A stretch of 64,000 nucleotides of DNA from Actinobacteria bacterium OK074 (GTDB lineage: Bacteria > Actinomycetota > Actinomycetes > Streptomycetales > Streptomycetaceae). Within the stretch, counting starts at the first letter, position 1, and every line of letters begins with the position of its first letter. A program made the translations under genes and the position numbers. The stretch lies in contig LJCV01000188.1 of NCBI GenBank assembly GCA_001298575.1, forward strand, positions 173,297 through 237,296. The letters are read 5' to 3'. The notes beneath the pieces are model-generated. The model searched no databases. It had not been told where the DNA came from and worked only from the letters and a program-made list of their open reading frames with translations. Positions 42,642-54,227 of this stretch are shown one piece after another.

Positions 42642-43193
42642 ATGGGGTACACGGAATCCTCTCCCGCGCGGCGCGCCGGCCGCGTCGTGGTCGGCGTGAC
42701 CGGCTCGCCCGGCAGCCGGGCCGCGCTCCTGCGGGCGGTGCAGGCGGCCCGGGACGGCGGCCGGACACTCGTCCCCGTGCTCGCCTGGACACCCGCGGGC
42801 GGCGAAATGGCCGCCCGGGTCGCGCCCTCGCCCTCGCTGGACGAACTCCACCACCAGGACGCCCGCGCCCGCCTCGACGACGCCATCCGCGCGGCGCTCG
42901 GCGGCCCGCCCGACGGCGTCCGGATCACCCCGGCGGTGGTCCGCGCCCCGGCGGCCGACGCCCTCACCGTGCTGGCCGACCACCCCGCCGACCTCCTCGT
43001 CCTCGGCGCGGGCCCGCGCCACCGCCTCGCCCGCCTGCTGCGCGGCAGGGTGCGCCGCCGGGTGCTGTCCCACGCGCAGGCCCCGGTCCTGCTGGTCCGC
43101 GCGCCCGAGCTGCCGGCCCCGGCCCGCCGCGTCCTGCGCCGGGTCAGCCCGGAGGACTTCCTCGGCGGTACGACGGCGGGCCCGACCCGCTGA
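42642..43193 (+). CDS. universal stress protein-like protein
   Basis: This roughly 183-residue UspA-fold protein has VVVGVTGSPGSRAALLRAVQAA near the start, ADLLVLGAGPRHRLARLLRGRVRRRVLSHAQAPVLLVR, the usual C-terminal Usp motif. GSxxG-type ATP binding is altered. The start could also be the ATG at 42594; 42642 puts Met closer to the first beta strand. It precedes kdpD, which contains a Usp domain of its own. The stop codon lies in a 13-bp tandem duplication. Confidence 0.75.
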   Translation: MGYTESSPARRAGRVVVGVTGSPGSRAALLRAVQAARDGGRTLVPVLAWTPAGGEMAARVAPSPSLDELHHQDARARLDDAIRAALGGPPDGVRITPAVVRAPAADALTVLADHPADLLVLGAGPRHRLARLLRGRVRRRVLSHAQAPVLLVRAPELPAPARRVLRRVSPEDFLGGTTAGPTR

Positions 43194-43211
43194 TCCGGCC
43201 CGCTGATCCGG
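43186..43211 (+). repeat. 13-bp perfect tandem duplication across a stop codon
   Basis: CCCGCTGATCCGG occurs at 43186-43198 and 43199-43211. The first copy contains the TGA stop (43191-43193). It resembles the duplication at the P450 stop. Confidence 0.85.
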
Positions 43212-43230
43212 GGCGTCAAGACGGCGTCAA
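43212..43230 (+). promoter_or_regulatory. candidate KdpE box upstream of kdpD
   Basis: GGCGTCAA occurs twice, at 43212-43219 and 43223-43230, with an 11-bp period, the spacing used by OmpR/PhoB-type response regulators. The same octamer in the same arrangement occurs before kimA, and a close variant before kdpF. Confidence 0.55.
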
Positions 43231-43401
43231 TGACGGCATGACCAGCGCCAAGGAAGCGCTAACGCCGCCACGGCCGCCCTCCGGAGGGGCTTCGCTGGGA
43301 GCAGTGGCCCTTCCCCGCACGGGACTTGGGCCGGACCCTCGCGGAGCCGGTCTCCACCGGGGTCGATCTCCAGCGGAGTTGAGCGGAGCGCTGCGGCTGC
43401 G

Positions 43402-45945
43402 ATGAGTGACGTACGACCCGGACCCGAGCCACGCCCCGGACGGCTGAAGGTCTACCTCGGGGCCGCCCCGGGCGTCGGCAAGACCTGCCGCATGCTCGAC
43501 GAGGCGCACCGCCGGGCCGCCCGGGGCACGGACGTGGTGGTGGCGTTCGTGGAGAGCCACGGCCGCCCGCACACCGAACGCATGCTGGCCGGTCTGGAGA
43601 CCGTGCCGACCGCCCAACTCCCTTACCGGGGCGGGGTGTTCGCCGAGCTTGACCTCGACGCCGTGCTCGCCCGCCGCCCCCGGGTCGCCCTCGTCGACGA
43701 CCTCGCCCACACCAACGTCCCCGGCCCCGGCCGCAACCCCGGGCGCAGGCAGGACGTCGAACGGCTGCTCGTCGCCGGGATCGACGTCATCACCACGGTC
43801 GACGTCCAGCACCTCGCCTCCCTCAAGGACGTCGTCGAGAAGATCACCGGGGTGCCGCAGCCGGAGACCGTGCCCGACGAGGTCGTGCGCCGCGCCCACC
43901 AGATCGAGCTGGTCGACATGGAACCCGAGGGGCTGCGCCGCCGCATGGCGCACGGCAACATCCATCCGCCGGAGAAGATCGACGCGGCGCTCGCGCACTA
44001 CTTCCGGCCCGGAAACCTCACCGCGCTACGGCAGTTGGCGCTGCTGTGGGTGGCCGACCGGGTCGACGACGCGCTGACCTCCTACCGGGCCGAACACGCG
44101 ATCGGCGGGGTGTGGGAGACCCGGGAGCGGGTGGTCGTCGCCCTCACCGGCGGCCCCGAGGGCGACACCCTGGTCCGGCGCGCGGCCCGCATCGCCGACC
44201 GGTCCTCCGGCGGCGACCTGCTCGCCGTGCACGTGTCCCGCGGCGACGGCCTCGCCGCCGGGGTCTCGCACGCCTCCCTGGCCCGGCAGCGGCGGCTGGT
44301 GGAGGACCTCGGCGGCAGCTACCACTCCGTCGTCGGCGACGACGTGGCCCGGACGCTGGTCGAGTTCGCCCGCGCCGAGGACGCCACCCAGCTCGTCCTC
44401 GGCACCAGCCGCCGCGGCCGGTGGGAGCGGATGCTGACCGGGCCCGGCACAGGGGAGACCGTCACCGCGCTCTCCGCCGACATCGACGTGCACCGCGTCA
44501 CGCACGAGCGCGCCGGGCGCGGCATCCCGCTGCCGTCCCGGCGCCGTACCCTCTCCACCGGCCGCCTCGTCGCGGGCCCGGTCGCCGGACTCGTGCTGCC
44601 GTTGCTGCTGACCGCCGTGCTCGCCCAGGTGCGCGGCACCGTGAGCCTCACCAGCGAGGTACTGCTGTTCCTGCTCACCGTGGTCGGGGTGGCCTGCATC
44701 GGCGGGGTGGCGTCCGCGGTGATCGCCTCCGTCACCGCGTCCCTGCTGCTCAACTACTGGTTCGTGCCGCCCGTCGGGCAGTTCACCCTGGAGGACCCCA
44801 ACGCGCTCATCGCGCTCGGGGTGTTCGCGGTGGTCGCGGCCACGGTCGCCGCCGTCGTCGACCGGTCGCTGCGGCTGTCACGGCGCGCGGCCCGCGCGAC
44901 CGCCGAGGCCGAGACCATGTCCTCGCTCGCGGGCAGCATCGTGCGCGGCGGCCAGACCATCCCGGCGCTGCTGGAACGCACCCGGGAGACCTTCGGCATG
45001 GCCACCGCCGAACTCCTCGACGAACCCTCCGAGCGGAGCCGGGACCGCGCGGGCGGCGCCACCGTCGTACCGGCCGGGCCCGGCGCCTTCCTCGAACTGC
45101 GCGGCCGGACCCTGTCGTCCTCCGAACGCCGGGTGCTCGCCGCGTTCGCCGCGCACGTGGGCTCCGCCGTCGAACGCGCCCGGCTGGTCGAGGCCGCCGC
45201 CGAGGTCGAACCGGTGCGGGCCGCCGACCGGATGCGGACGGCGCTGCTGCGGGCCGTCGGCCACGACCTGCGCACCCCGCTGGCCGCCGGCTGGGCCGCC
45301 GTCACCTCGCTGCGCAGCCGTGACGTGGAGTTCTCCGCCGAGGACCGCGACGAACTCCTCGCCACCGCCGACGAGTCCATGGCCAAGCTGAACCGCCTGA
45401 TCGAGAACCTCCTCGACCTCAGCCGCCTGGAAGCGGGCGCCCTGACCCTGAACCTGCGCCCGACCGCGCTGGAGGAGGTCCTCCCGGTCGCGCTCGACGC
45501 GCTGCCCGCGGGCCCGGTCGCCGTCGGCCCCCTCGAAGAACTCCCCGCCGTGCTCGCCGACCCGCCGCTGCTGGAACGCGTGATCGCCAACCTGGTCTCC
45601 AACGCCGCCCGGCACACCCCGCCCGGCGCCCGGGTGCTGCTCACCGCGAGCGTGCTCGCCGGCCGCGTCGAGATCCGGGTCGTGGACCGCGGCCCCGGCC
45701 TGCCCCCGGCCGACCGCGACCGCCTGTTCGAACCCTTCCAGCGCCTCGGCGACACCGACAACACCACCGGCCTCGGCCTCGGGCTCGCCCTCTCCCGCGG
45801 CCTCACGGAAGCCATGAACGGCACCCTGAACCCCGAGGACACCCCGGGCGGCGGTCTGACGATGGTGGTGTCCCTGCCGGTCGCACAACAGGCGGAGGCG
45901 ACGGATACGACGGATACGACTATGGGGCGGCACGTGCGGTCGTAG
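43402..45945 (+). CDS. kdpD: KdpD potassium sensor histidine kinase
   Basis: This 847-residue sensor has the N-terminal KdpD domain with GAAPGVGKTCRML, FVESHGRPHT and the DDLAHTNVPG motif, a cytoplasmic Usp domain (about 245-370), transmembrane segments around 390-490 (DUF4118), a GAF-like region, the HisKA box HDLRTPLAAGWAAV (His621) and an ATPase with NLVSNAARHTPPG and TGLGLGLAL. It senses low K+ or turgor and phosphorylates KdpE, whose gene lies 7.4 kb downstream after the transporter genes. kdpD and kdpE are therefore not adjacent. Candidate KdpE boxes precede it. Confidence 0.97.
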   Translation: MSDVRPGPEPRPGRLKVYLGAAPGVGKTCRMLDEAHRRAARGTDVVVAFVESHGRPHTERMLAGLETVPTAQLPYRGGVFAELDLDAVLARRPRVALVDDLAHTNVPGPGRNPGRRQDVERLLVAGIDVITTVDVQHLASLKDVVEKITGVPQPETVPDEVVRRAHQIELVDMEPEGLRRRMAHGNIHPPEKIDAALAHYFRPGNLTALRQLALLWVADRVDDALTSYRAEHAIGGVWETRERVVVALTGGPEGDTLVRRAARIADRSSGGDLLAVHVSRGDGLAAGVSHASLARQRRLVEDLGGSYHSVVGDDVARTLVEFARAEDATQLVLGTSRRGRWERMLTGPGTGETVTALSADIDVHRVTHERAGRGIPLPSRRRTLSTGRLVAGPVAGLVLPLLLTAVLAQVRGTVSLTSEVLLFLLTVVGVACIGGVASAVIASVTASLLLNYWFVPPVGQFTLEDPNALIALGVFAVVAATVAAVVDRSLRLSRRAARATAEAETMSSLAGSIVRGGQTIPALLERTRETFGMATAELLDEPSERSRDRAGGATVVPAGPGAFLELRGRTLSSSERRVLAAFAAHVGSAVERARLVEAAAEVEPVRAADRMRTALLRAVGHDLRTPLAAGWAAVTSLRSRDVEFSAEDRDELLATADESMAKLNRLIENLLDLSRLEAGALTLNLRPTALEEVLPVALDALPAGPVAVGPLEELPAVLADPPLLERVIANLVSNAARHTPPGARVLLTASVLAGRVEIRVVDRGPGLPPADRDRLFEPFQRLGDTDNTTGLGLGLALSRGLTEAMNGTLNPEDTPGGGLTMVVSLPVAQQAEATDTTDTTMGRHVRS

Positions 45946-45969
45946 GCCGAGACTTTTGCGAACCGGGCG

Positions 45970-46527
45970 TCACTCCAGCCCGGAAACCCGGAACACCGCC
46001 CGCGCCGTCTCCCGGTCGATGCGCTCCCGGACCTCGCCCAGCGCGATCGTCCCGCACCGCAGCGAACCGTGCGCCGCGGACCGGCGGGCGTCCTCGTCCA
46101 GGCGGTGCCACAGGCCCGGGTTGTCCAGCAGGACCCGCGGCGAGAGCTCGACCCGGCCGCCGAACGCGTCGCGCAGCACCAGCCGCCCGGAGACGTCCTC
46201 GACCCGGCGCACCGACACCAGCCGGTCGGTGCGCACCCGGCGCGTACGCAGCGGCCCGCGGGAGGCGAGCCAGCCCTCGCCCGCGCTCACCCGGGGCGGA
46301 CACAGCACGACGAAGAGCACGACGGCCAGGGCCAGCCACAGCACGGCCCGCCACGGGGTCAGGTCGCCCGCGAGGTCGTCGGTCAGGAGCAGCAGCGCGA
46401 GCAGCAGGGCCGCGCAGCGGACCGCGCCGCGCAGGTCGCCCGTCCACCGGCGGTCGTACGCCGTCGGCGCCGGGCCCCGTGCGGATGCGCCCACCCCGTG
46501 GCGGTGCGTGTCGTCGCGGTGTCCCAT
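45970..46527 (-). CDS. hypothetical small membrane protein
   Basis: This 185-residue protein has two close hydrophobic segments (AALLLALLLLTDD and AVLWLALAVVLFVVLC, about 55-90) followed by a soluble beta-rich domain, VSAGEGWLASRGPLRTRRVRTDRLVSVRRVEDVSGRLVLRD, that resembles a bacterial PH (bPH) domain. It is convergent with kdpD (24 bp apart) and divergent from kimA. The ATG at 46527 is chosen because the upstream reading lacks a ribosome-binding site. Function unknown. Confidence 0.7.
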   Translation of the reverse strand: MGHRDDTHRHGVGASARGPAPTAYDRRWTGDLRGAVRCAALLLALLLLTDDLAGDLTPWRAVLWLALAVVLFVVLCPPRVSAGEGWLASRGPLRTRRVRTDRLVSVRRVEDVSGRLVLRDAFGGRVELSPRVLLDNPGLWHRLDEDARRSAAHGSLRCGTIALGEVRERIDRETARAVFRVSGLE

Positions 46528-46631
46528 ACGTCCGACGGTAGGACCCGCGAGAGCCGGGCGGCCCGCCTTGACGTGTCTCTGATACCGGAGCGACCACTTT
46601 TGACGCCGCCGAAACACCCCCATCGCCGTAC

Positions 46632-46650
46632 GCCGTCAAGGAGGCGTCAA
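46632..46650 (+). promoter_or_regulatory. candidate KdpE box upstream of kimA
   Basis: GCCGTCAA (46632-46639) and GGCGTCAA (46643-46650) are 11 bp apart, as upstream of kdpD. The reverse octamer TTGACGCC is at 46600-46607. It lies about 113 bp before kimA. Confidence 0.55.
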
Positions 46651-46762
46651 GGTCGCCGGTCCCGGCGCGAAGAACGCGCAAGGAGCGGGCGACACCGGCG
46701 GGAACCGGCCACAACCTGAGTGCACCCACGCATCGGACACCCGTACGAAGGAGCACCCGCCC

Positions 46763-48613
46763 ATGTCCGTTCCGACCGTCGAACCCGAGGCCCAGGCCGC
46801 CGACGAGGAGCCCCCGGATCCCGCGGATCCCGCCGAACGCCACCGGCTGACCGCCCTCGCCGGCTTCGCCGCGCTCTCCCTGGACGCGATGGCGTCGGTG
46901 GCGTACGGCCCCGAGGCCATCGTGCTCGTCCTGGCCGCCGCCGGGGCGCACGGCCTCGGGTTCACGCTGCCGGTCACCCTCGCCATCGCCGCCCTGCTGG
47001 CCGTGCTCGTCGCCTCCTACCGGCAGGTCATCGCGGCCTTCCCGGACGGCGGCGGCTCGTACGCCGTGGCCAGGACCCACCTGGGGGCGCGGACGAGCCT
47101 GGTGGCGGCCGCCTCCCTGGTCCTGGACTACGTGCTGAACGTGGCCGTCGCCGTCACCGCCGGGGTCGCCGCCCTGACCTCGGCCTTCCCGGCGCTGTAC
47201 GGCGAGCGGCTGTGGCTGTGCCTGGCGGTGCTCGTGCTGATCACGGGCGTCAACCTGCGCGGGATCGTCGAGTCCGCGCGCGTGTTCGTCGTGCCGACCG
47301 TGGTGTTCGTCGGGTCGATCCTCGTGCTGATCGGCGTCGGCCTGTTCCGGTCCGCGCCGGTGAGCACGGCCGCCGCGGCCGGGCACGCCTCGGTGGTCGC
47401 CGACAACGCCACCGCAGTCGGCGCGCTGCTTCTGCTGAAAGCCTTCGCCGCCGGGTGCAGCGCGCTGACCGGCGTGGAGGCCATCGCCAACGCCGTCCCC
47501 TCCTTCCGCGTGCCGCGCGTGCGGCGGGCCCAGCGCGCGGAGGTGGCCCTCGGCGCCGTCCTCGGCGTGATGCTGATCGGCCTGTCGGTCCTCATCTCCC
47601 GTTTCCATCTGCGACCGGTCTCGGGCGTCACCGTCCTCGCCCAGCTCGCGGACGCCTCCCTCGGCCACAACTGGGCTTTCTACGTCATCCAGTTCGCGAC
47701 CACGATCCTGCTCGCCCTCTCCGCGAACACCTCCTTCGGCGGGCTGCCGGTACTGCTGAAACTGCTGGCCCGCGACAACTACCTGCCGCACGTCTTCGCC
47801 CTGAAGGCCGACCGCCAGGTGCACCGGCACGGCGTGCTCGCCCTGGCCGCCGTCTCCGCCGCCCTGCTGGTGTTCTCCGGCGGCGACACCAACACCCTGG
47901 TGCCGCTGTTCGCGATCGGGGTCTTCGTCGGCTTCACGATCGCGCAGGTCGGCATGGTCCGGCACTGGCGCGGCTCCCGGCGGGACGGCTGGCGGGGCCG
48001 GGCGCTGCTCAACGGCTTCGGCGCCCTGCTGACGGGCGTCGCGGCGGTCGTGGTCACCGCGTCCAAGTTCGAGGAGGGCGCCTGGCTGGTCGTGCTCACC
48101 CTGCCGCTGCTGGTCGCCGCGTTCACGGCCGTGCACCGGGCGTACGCGCGCATCGGCGAACGGCTCGGCCTCGGCCGCATCCCCGACCCGCCGCACCGCG
48201 ACCGCTCCGTGGTGATCGTGCCCGTCTCCACGCTGTCCCGGCTGACCTCCGAGGCCCTCACCGCGGCCACCTCGCTGGGCGACGAGGTCCGCGCGGTCAC
48301 CGTCTGCTACCCCGACCCCGAGGACCGCGCCCACCTGCACGCCCTGGAGAGCGCCTGGGCCGCCTGGGACCCGGGCGTGCCCCTGGTCCGGCTGACCTGC
48401 GAGCGGCGCAGCCTGGGCCGTCCGATCGCCGCCTACGTGCGCGAGGTCGCCGCGGCCGAACCGGGCACCCGGGTCACCGTCCTGATCCCCGAGACCGAGC
48501 CGGAACGGCTGTGGCAGCGGCTGCTGCAGAACCAACGGGGTGCCGTTGTCGCGCACGCGGTGCGGCGCGAGACGGACGCGGTGATCTGCCGACTACGGTT
48601 CCGGCTGTCGTGA
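46763..48613 (+). CDS. kimA: KimA-type high-affinity potassium importer
   Basis: This 616-residue APC-superfamily transporter has about 12 helices and a soluble C-terminal Usp-like domain. It shares with Bacillus KimA the segments SLDAMASVAYGPEAIVLVL, SYRQVIAAFPDGGGSYAVA, LTSAFPALYGE, LLLKAFAAGCSALTGVEAIA and NRGVF-like NTSFGGLPVL. KimA is a proton-coupled K+ importer controlled by c-di-AMP in Firmicutes. The position between kdpD and kdpFABC and the shared direct-repeat motif support a K+ role here. No ydaO riboswitch is recognisable in the leader. The ATG at 46763 follows AAGGAG. Confidence 0.88.
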   Translation: MSVPTVEPEAQAADEEPPDPADPAERHRLTALAGFAALSLDAMASVAYGPEAIVLVLAAAGAHGLGFTLPVTLAIAALLAVLVASYRQVIAAFPDGGGSYAVARTHLGARTSLVAAASLVLDYVLNVAVAVTAGVAALTSAFPALYGERLWLCLAVLVLITGVNLRGIVESARVFVVPTVVFVGSILVLIGVGLFRSAPVSTAAAAGHASVVADNATAVGALLLLKAFAAGCSALTGVEAIANAVPSFRVPRVRRAQRAEVALGAVLGVMLIGLSVLISRFHLRPVSGVTVLAQLADASLGHNWAFYVIQFATTILLALSANTSFGGLPVLLKLLARDNYLPHVFALKADRQVHRHGVLALAAVSAALLVFSGGDTNTLVPLFAIGVFVGFTIAQVGMVRHWRGSRRDGWRGRALLNGFGALLTGVAAVVVTASKFEEGAWLVVLTLPLLVAAFTAVHRAYARIGERLGLGRIPDPPHRDRSVVIVPVSTLSRLTSEALTAATSLGDEVRAVTVCYPDPEDRAHLHALESAWAAWDPGVPLVRLTCERRSLGRPIAAYVREVAAAEPGTRVTVLIPETEPERLWQRLLQNQRGAVVAHAVRRETDAVICRLRFRLS

Positions 48614-48628
48614 CCGCCGTCACCGCCG

Positions 48629-48684
48629 CCGTATGGGTCCCGTCAAAGGCGGGGCGGCGGCCGTATGGAGCCCGTCAACGGCGG
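48629..48684 (+). promoter_or_regulatory. candidate KdpE boxes upstream of kdpF
   Basis: Two near-identical 24-bp segments (48629-48652 and 48661-48684), both containing CCGTATGG and CCCGTCAA, lie 32 bp apart, about three helical turns. The CGTCAA core is shared with the kdpD and kimA upstream repeats. Another GCCGTCAC lies at 48616-48623. The perfect palindrome ATCCGCCGCGGCGGAT follows at 48724-48739. Confidence 0.6.
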
Positions 48685-48765
48685 CCGCAACCGGCCGGTG
48701 ACGCGCTTTCCTTCAACCGTCAGATCCGCCGCGGCGGATGCCCGCACCTCCTCCAGGAGCTCACG

Positions 48766-48849
48766 ATGGCCGACCTGGCCTTCGTCGTCACCACGATCGC
48801 GGTCTTCGCGCTGGTGGCCCTCGTCGCCAAGGGGGTGACGAAGCTGTGA
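48766..48849 (+). CDS. 27-residue membrane peptide preceding kdpF
   Basis: The ATG at 48766 follows AGGAG (48754-48758) and encodes 27 residues ([20 protein letters not shown] then AKGVTKL): one transmembrane helix with a basic C-terminus. Its TGA overlaps the kdpF GTG start (GTGA at 48846-48849). The good ribosome-binding site, the coupling and the single hydrophobic helix indicate a real gene. It may be a second KdpF-like accessory peptide. Confidence 0.7.
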   Translation: MADLAFVVTTIAVFALVALVAKGVTKL

Positions 48850-48935
48850 CCGCGGAGAACGTCGTCGGTCTGGTCGTGGCCGTCGCCCTGCTCGGCTACC
48901 TCGTCCTCGCCCTGATCTTCCCGGAGAGGTTCTGA
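48846..48935 (+). CDS. kdpF: KdpF potassium-transport subunit
   Basis: This 29-residue single-helix peptide, [20 protein letters not shown] then LALIFPERF, matches KdpF in length and in its ending (ALIFPERF). KdpF stabilises the KdpABC complex in the membrane. The GTG overlaps the preceding peptide's stop, and kdpA starts 8 bp after the kdpF stop. Confidence 0.9.
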   Translation: MTAENVVGLVVAVALLGYLVLALIFPERF

Positions 48936-48943
48936 GCCACCCC

Positions 48944-50604
48944 ATGGGTCCCGTACTCGACGGAGTGCTCCAGCTGCTCGCCCTGACCGGCGCCCTGGCA
49001 CTCGCCTACATCCCCCTCGGCAACTACATGGCCAAGGTCTACTCCGCCGACCGCCACTGGCGCGTCGAGAAGTGGATCTACAAGGGCATCGGCGCCAACC
49101 CGGACGCCGAGATGCGCTGGCCCGCCTACCTGCGCGGCGTCCTGGCCTTCTCCGCCGTGAGCGTGCTCTTCCTCTACCTGCTCCAGCGCGTCCAGGGCGT
49201 CCTGCCCGGCTCGCTCGGCTTCAAGTCGATCGACGCGGACCAGGCGTTCAACACCGCCGCGTCCTTCGTCACCAACACCAACTGGCAGTCCTACTACGGC
49301 GAACAGGCCATGGGCCACGTCGTACAGACCGTCGGCCTGGCCGTGCAGAACTTCGTCTCCGCGGCCGTCGGCATCGCGGTCGCCGTGGCGCTGGTGCGCG
49401 GGTTCGCCCGCTCCCGCACGGGTGAACTGGGCAACTTCTGGTCGGACATGGTGCGCGGGGTCACCCGGATCCTGCTGCCGGGCGCCTTCGTCGCCGCGAT
49501 CGTGCTGGTCGCCTGCGGCGCCATCCAGAACTTCTCCGGCATCCACGAAGTCGGCCAGTTCATGGGCGGCAGCCAGCAGTGGAACGGCGGTGCGGTCGCC
49601 TCGCAGGAGGCCATCAAGGAGTTCGGCACCAACGGCGGCGGCTACTTCAACGCCAACTCGGCGCACCCCTTCGAGAACCCGACGCCGTTCACCAACCTCT
49701 TCGAGATCTTCCTGATGCTGGTGATCCCGTTCTCGCTGACCCGCACCTTCGGCGTGATGGTCGGCTCGGTCAAGCAGGGATACGCGCTCCTCACCACCAT
49801 GGCGACCATCTGGGTCGGCTTCGTCGCGCTGATGATGTGGACCGAATTCGCCCACCACGAAGGCGCGTTGCAGATCGCGGGCGGCGCGATGGAGGGCAAG
49901 GAGGTGCGCTTCGGCGTCGGTTCGTCGTCGATCTTCGCGGTCTCGACCACCCTGACGTCGACGGGCGCCGTCGACTCCTTCCACTCCTCGTTCACCGGCC
50001 TCGGCGGCGGCATCACCATGCTCGGCATGCAGCTGGGCGAGATCGCGCCCGGCGGCACCGGCTCCGGCCTCTACGGCATGCTGATCATGGCGATCATCGC
50101 GGTGTTCATCGCCGGTCTGATGGTCGGCCGCACCCCCGAGTACCTCGGCAAGAAGATCGGCACCCGCGAGATCAAGCTGGCGGCCTGCTACATCCTCATC
50201 ACCCCGGCACTGGCCCTGGTCTTCACCGCCGCGGCGATGGCCCTGCCCACGCCCGGCAACTCGATGACCAACTCCGGCGCGCACGGCTTCTCCGAGATCC
50301 TCTACGCCTACACCTCCGGCGCCAACAACAACGGCTCGGCCTTCGCGGGTCTGAACGCGGACACGCAGTGGTTCAACACCACGATCGGGATCGTGATGAT
50401 CCTCGGCCGGTTCCTGCCCATGGTGTTCGTGCTCGCGCTCGCCGGCTCGCTCGGCGAACAGAAGCCGATCCCGGTGACGGCGGGCACCCTGCGGACCGAA
50501 AAGCCCTTGTTCACCGGCCTGTTGGTGGGCGCGATCCTCATCATCACCGGCCTGACCTACTTCCCGGCCCTCGCGCTGGGGCCGCTGGCCGAGGGGCTGG
50601 CGTC

Positions 50605-50608
<4 letters not shown>
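48944..50608 (+). CDS. kdpA: KdpA potassium-channel-like subunit
   Basis: This 554-residue membrane protein binds and conducts K+ in the Kdp ATPase. The four pore-loop repeats are visible: [43 protein letters not shown] and [13 protein letters not shown]. Length is standard. The TGA overlaps the kdpB start (ATGA). Confidence 0.97.
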
Positions 50609-52724
<2,116 letters not shown>

Positions 52725-52728
<4 letters not shown>

Positions 52729-53366
52729 AGGACATGAACAACTCCCTCGCGAACACCGCCCGGTTGCTGTGGGCCGGCCTGCGGGCCCTCCTGGTGCTCA
52801 CCGTGGTGACGGGCGTCATCTACCCGCTCGCCGTCACCGGTATCGCCCAGGCCGCCTTCCACGACAAGGCCAACGGCTCCCAGATCAAGGCGGACGGCAA
52901 GGTCGTCGGCTCCTCGCTCATCGGCCAACAGGGCTACAGCCTCGACTACTTCCAGTCCCGCCCGGCGAACGGGCTCGGCACCAACTCCGTCAACACCCAG
53001 TACAAGCTGCTGCTTTCGGGCGCGACGAACCTCTCCGCCGACAACGCGAAACTCATCAAGTCGGTCGAGGCGGCCAAGGCGGCGGTGGTGAAGGACAACT
53101 CCACCGCCGACTACAAGGTGAAGCCGTCCCAGGTGCCCGCCGACGCGGTCACCTCCTCGGGCTCGGGCCTGGACCCCGACATCTCCCCGGCCTACGCGGA
53201 GTTGCAGGTGCACCGGGTCGCCGAGCGCAACGGCCTGAGCGTCGCGCGGGTCGAGAAACTGGTGAAGGACCACACCGAGGGCCGCACCCTCGGCTTCATC
53301 GGCGAGCCCCGGGTCAACGTCCTCGAACTCAACGTGGCGCTCGGGGAACTGGCCAAGGGCGACTGA
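52725..53366 (+). CDS. kdpC: KdpC subunit
   Basis: This 213-residue single-span subunit has an N-terminal helix ([21 protein letters not shown]), [31 protein letters not shown] and the C-terminal [14 protein letters not shown], all KdpC features. It promotes ATP binding by KdpB. ATGA overlap with kdpB; kdpE follows 4 bp later. Confidence 0.96.
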
Positions 53367-53370
53367 TCCG

Positions 53371-54054
53371 ATGACCCGGGTGCTGGTCGTGGAAGACGAC
53401 CCCCAGCTCGTCCGCGCACTCGTGATCAACATGCGCGCACGCCGGTACGGAGTGGACGCGGCGCCCGACGGCACCACGGCCCTCCGGCTGGCGGCCGCGC
53501 ACCACCCCGACGTGGTGATGCTCGACCTCGGCCTGCCCGACATGGACGGCGTCGACGTCATCAGGGCGCTGCGCGGCTGGACCCGGGTACCCATCCTGGT
53601 CCTCTCCGCCCGCCAGGGCTCCGGCGAGAAGGTCGCGGCACTGGACGCGGGCGCGGACGACTACGTCACCAAGCCGTTCAGCATGGACGAGCTGATGGCC
53701 CGGCTGCGCGCGGCCGTCCGCCGCACGGAGGAGGCCCCGCCGTCGCCCGGCACGATCCGGGTGGAGACCGACCACTTCACGGTCGACCTGCTCGCGAAGA
53801 AGGCCACCCGCGACGGCCGGGACATCCGCCTCACCCCCACCGAATGGCACCTCCTGGAGATCCTGGTGACCAACCCCGGCCGCCTGATCACCCAGACCCG
53901 GCTGCTGGAGGAGGTGTGGGGCGTGTCCAACAGCAACAAGACCAACTACCTGCGTGTCTACATGGCCCAGCTGCGCCGCAAGCTGGAGCGGGACCCGTCC
54001 CATCCCCGGCATCTGATCACCGAGCCGGGGATGGGGTACCGGTTCGAGCCGTGA
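53371..54054 (+). CDS. kdpE: KdpE response regulator
   Basis: This 227-residue OmpR-type regulator has a receiver with VEDDPQ, the phosphoacceptor Asp52 (VVMLDLGLPDMDG) and KPF, and a winged-helix domain with RLTPTEWHLLEIL and TNYLRVYMAQLRRKLE. Phosphorylated by KdpD it activates kdpFABC. It directly follows kdpC with 4 bp spacing. OmpR-type proteins bind direct repeats with ~11-bp period, matching the repeats before kdpD and kimA. Confidence 0.96.
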   Translation: MTRVLVVEDDPQLVRALVINMRARRYGVDAAPDGTTALRLAAAHHPDVVMLDLGLPDMDGVDVIRALRGWTRVPILVLSARQGSGEKVAALDAGADDYVTKPFSMDELMARLRAAVRRTEEAPPSPGTIRVETDHFTVDLLAKKATRDGRDIRLTPTEWHLLEILVTNPGRLITQTRLLEEVWGVSNSNKTNYLRVYMAQLRRKLERDPSHPRHLITEPGMGYRFEP

Positions 54055-54227
54055 CCGCGTTCCCGCACGGTGACCCGGACAACCGTCACTCGAACAACCG
54101 CCACCCGAACCAGGAGGCCGGGGCACCGGACTCCGCCGTCCTGCTTCACCCTCCGCATCCGGATGCGTACGCTATGTCGGGTCGCGACCGGTCGGTCGTG
54201 CGGGCGCGGGACGGTCACGGGGGTGCC

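Noticed and set aside
43277..43288. CCCTCCGGAGGG palindrome upstream of kdpD
   Set aside because: It is a 12-bp GC palindrome of a kind expected by chance at this base composition. It has no second copy near the other kdp promoters.
46528..46762. Possible c-di-AMP (ydaO) riboswitch before kimA
   Set aside because: The leader shows direct repeats but none of the conserved ydaO core segments that I can recognise. A covariance search would be needed.
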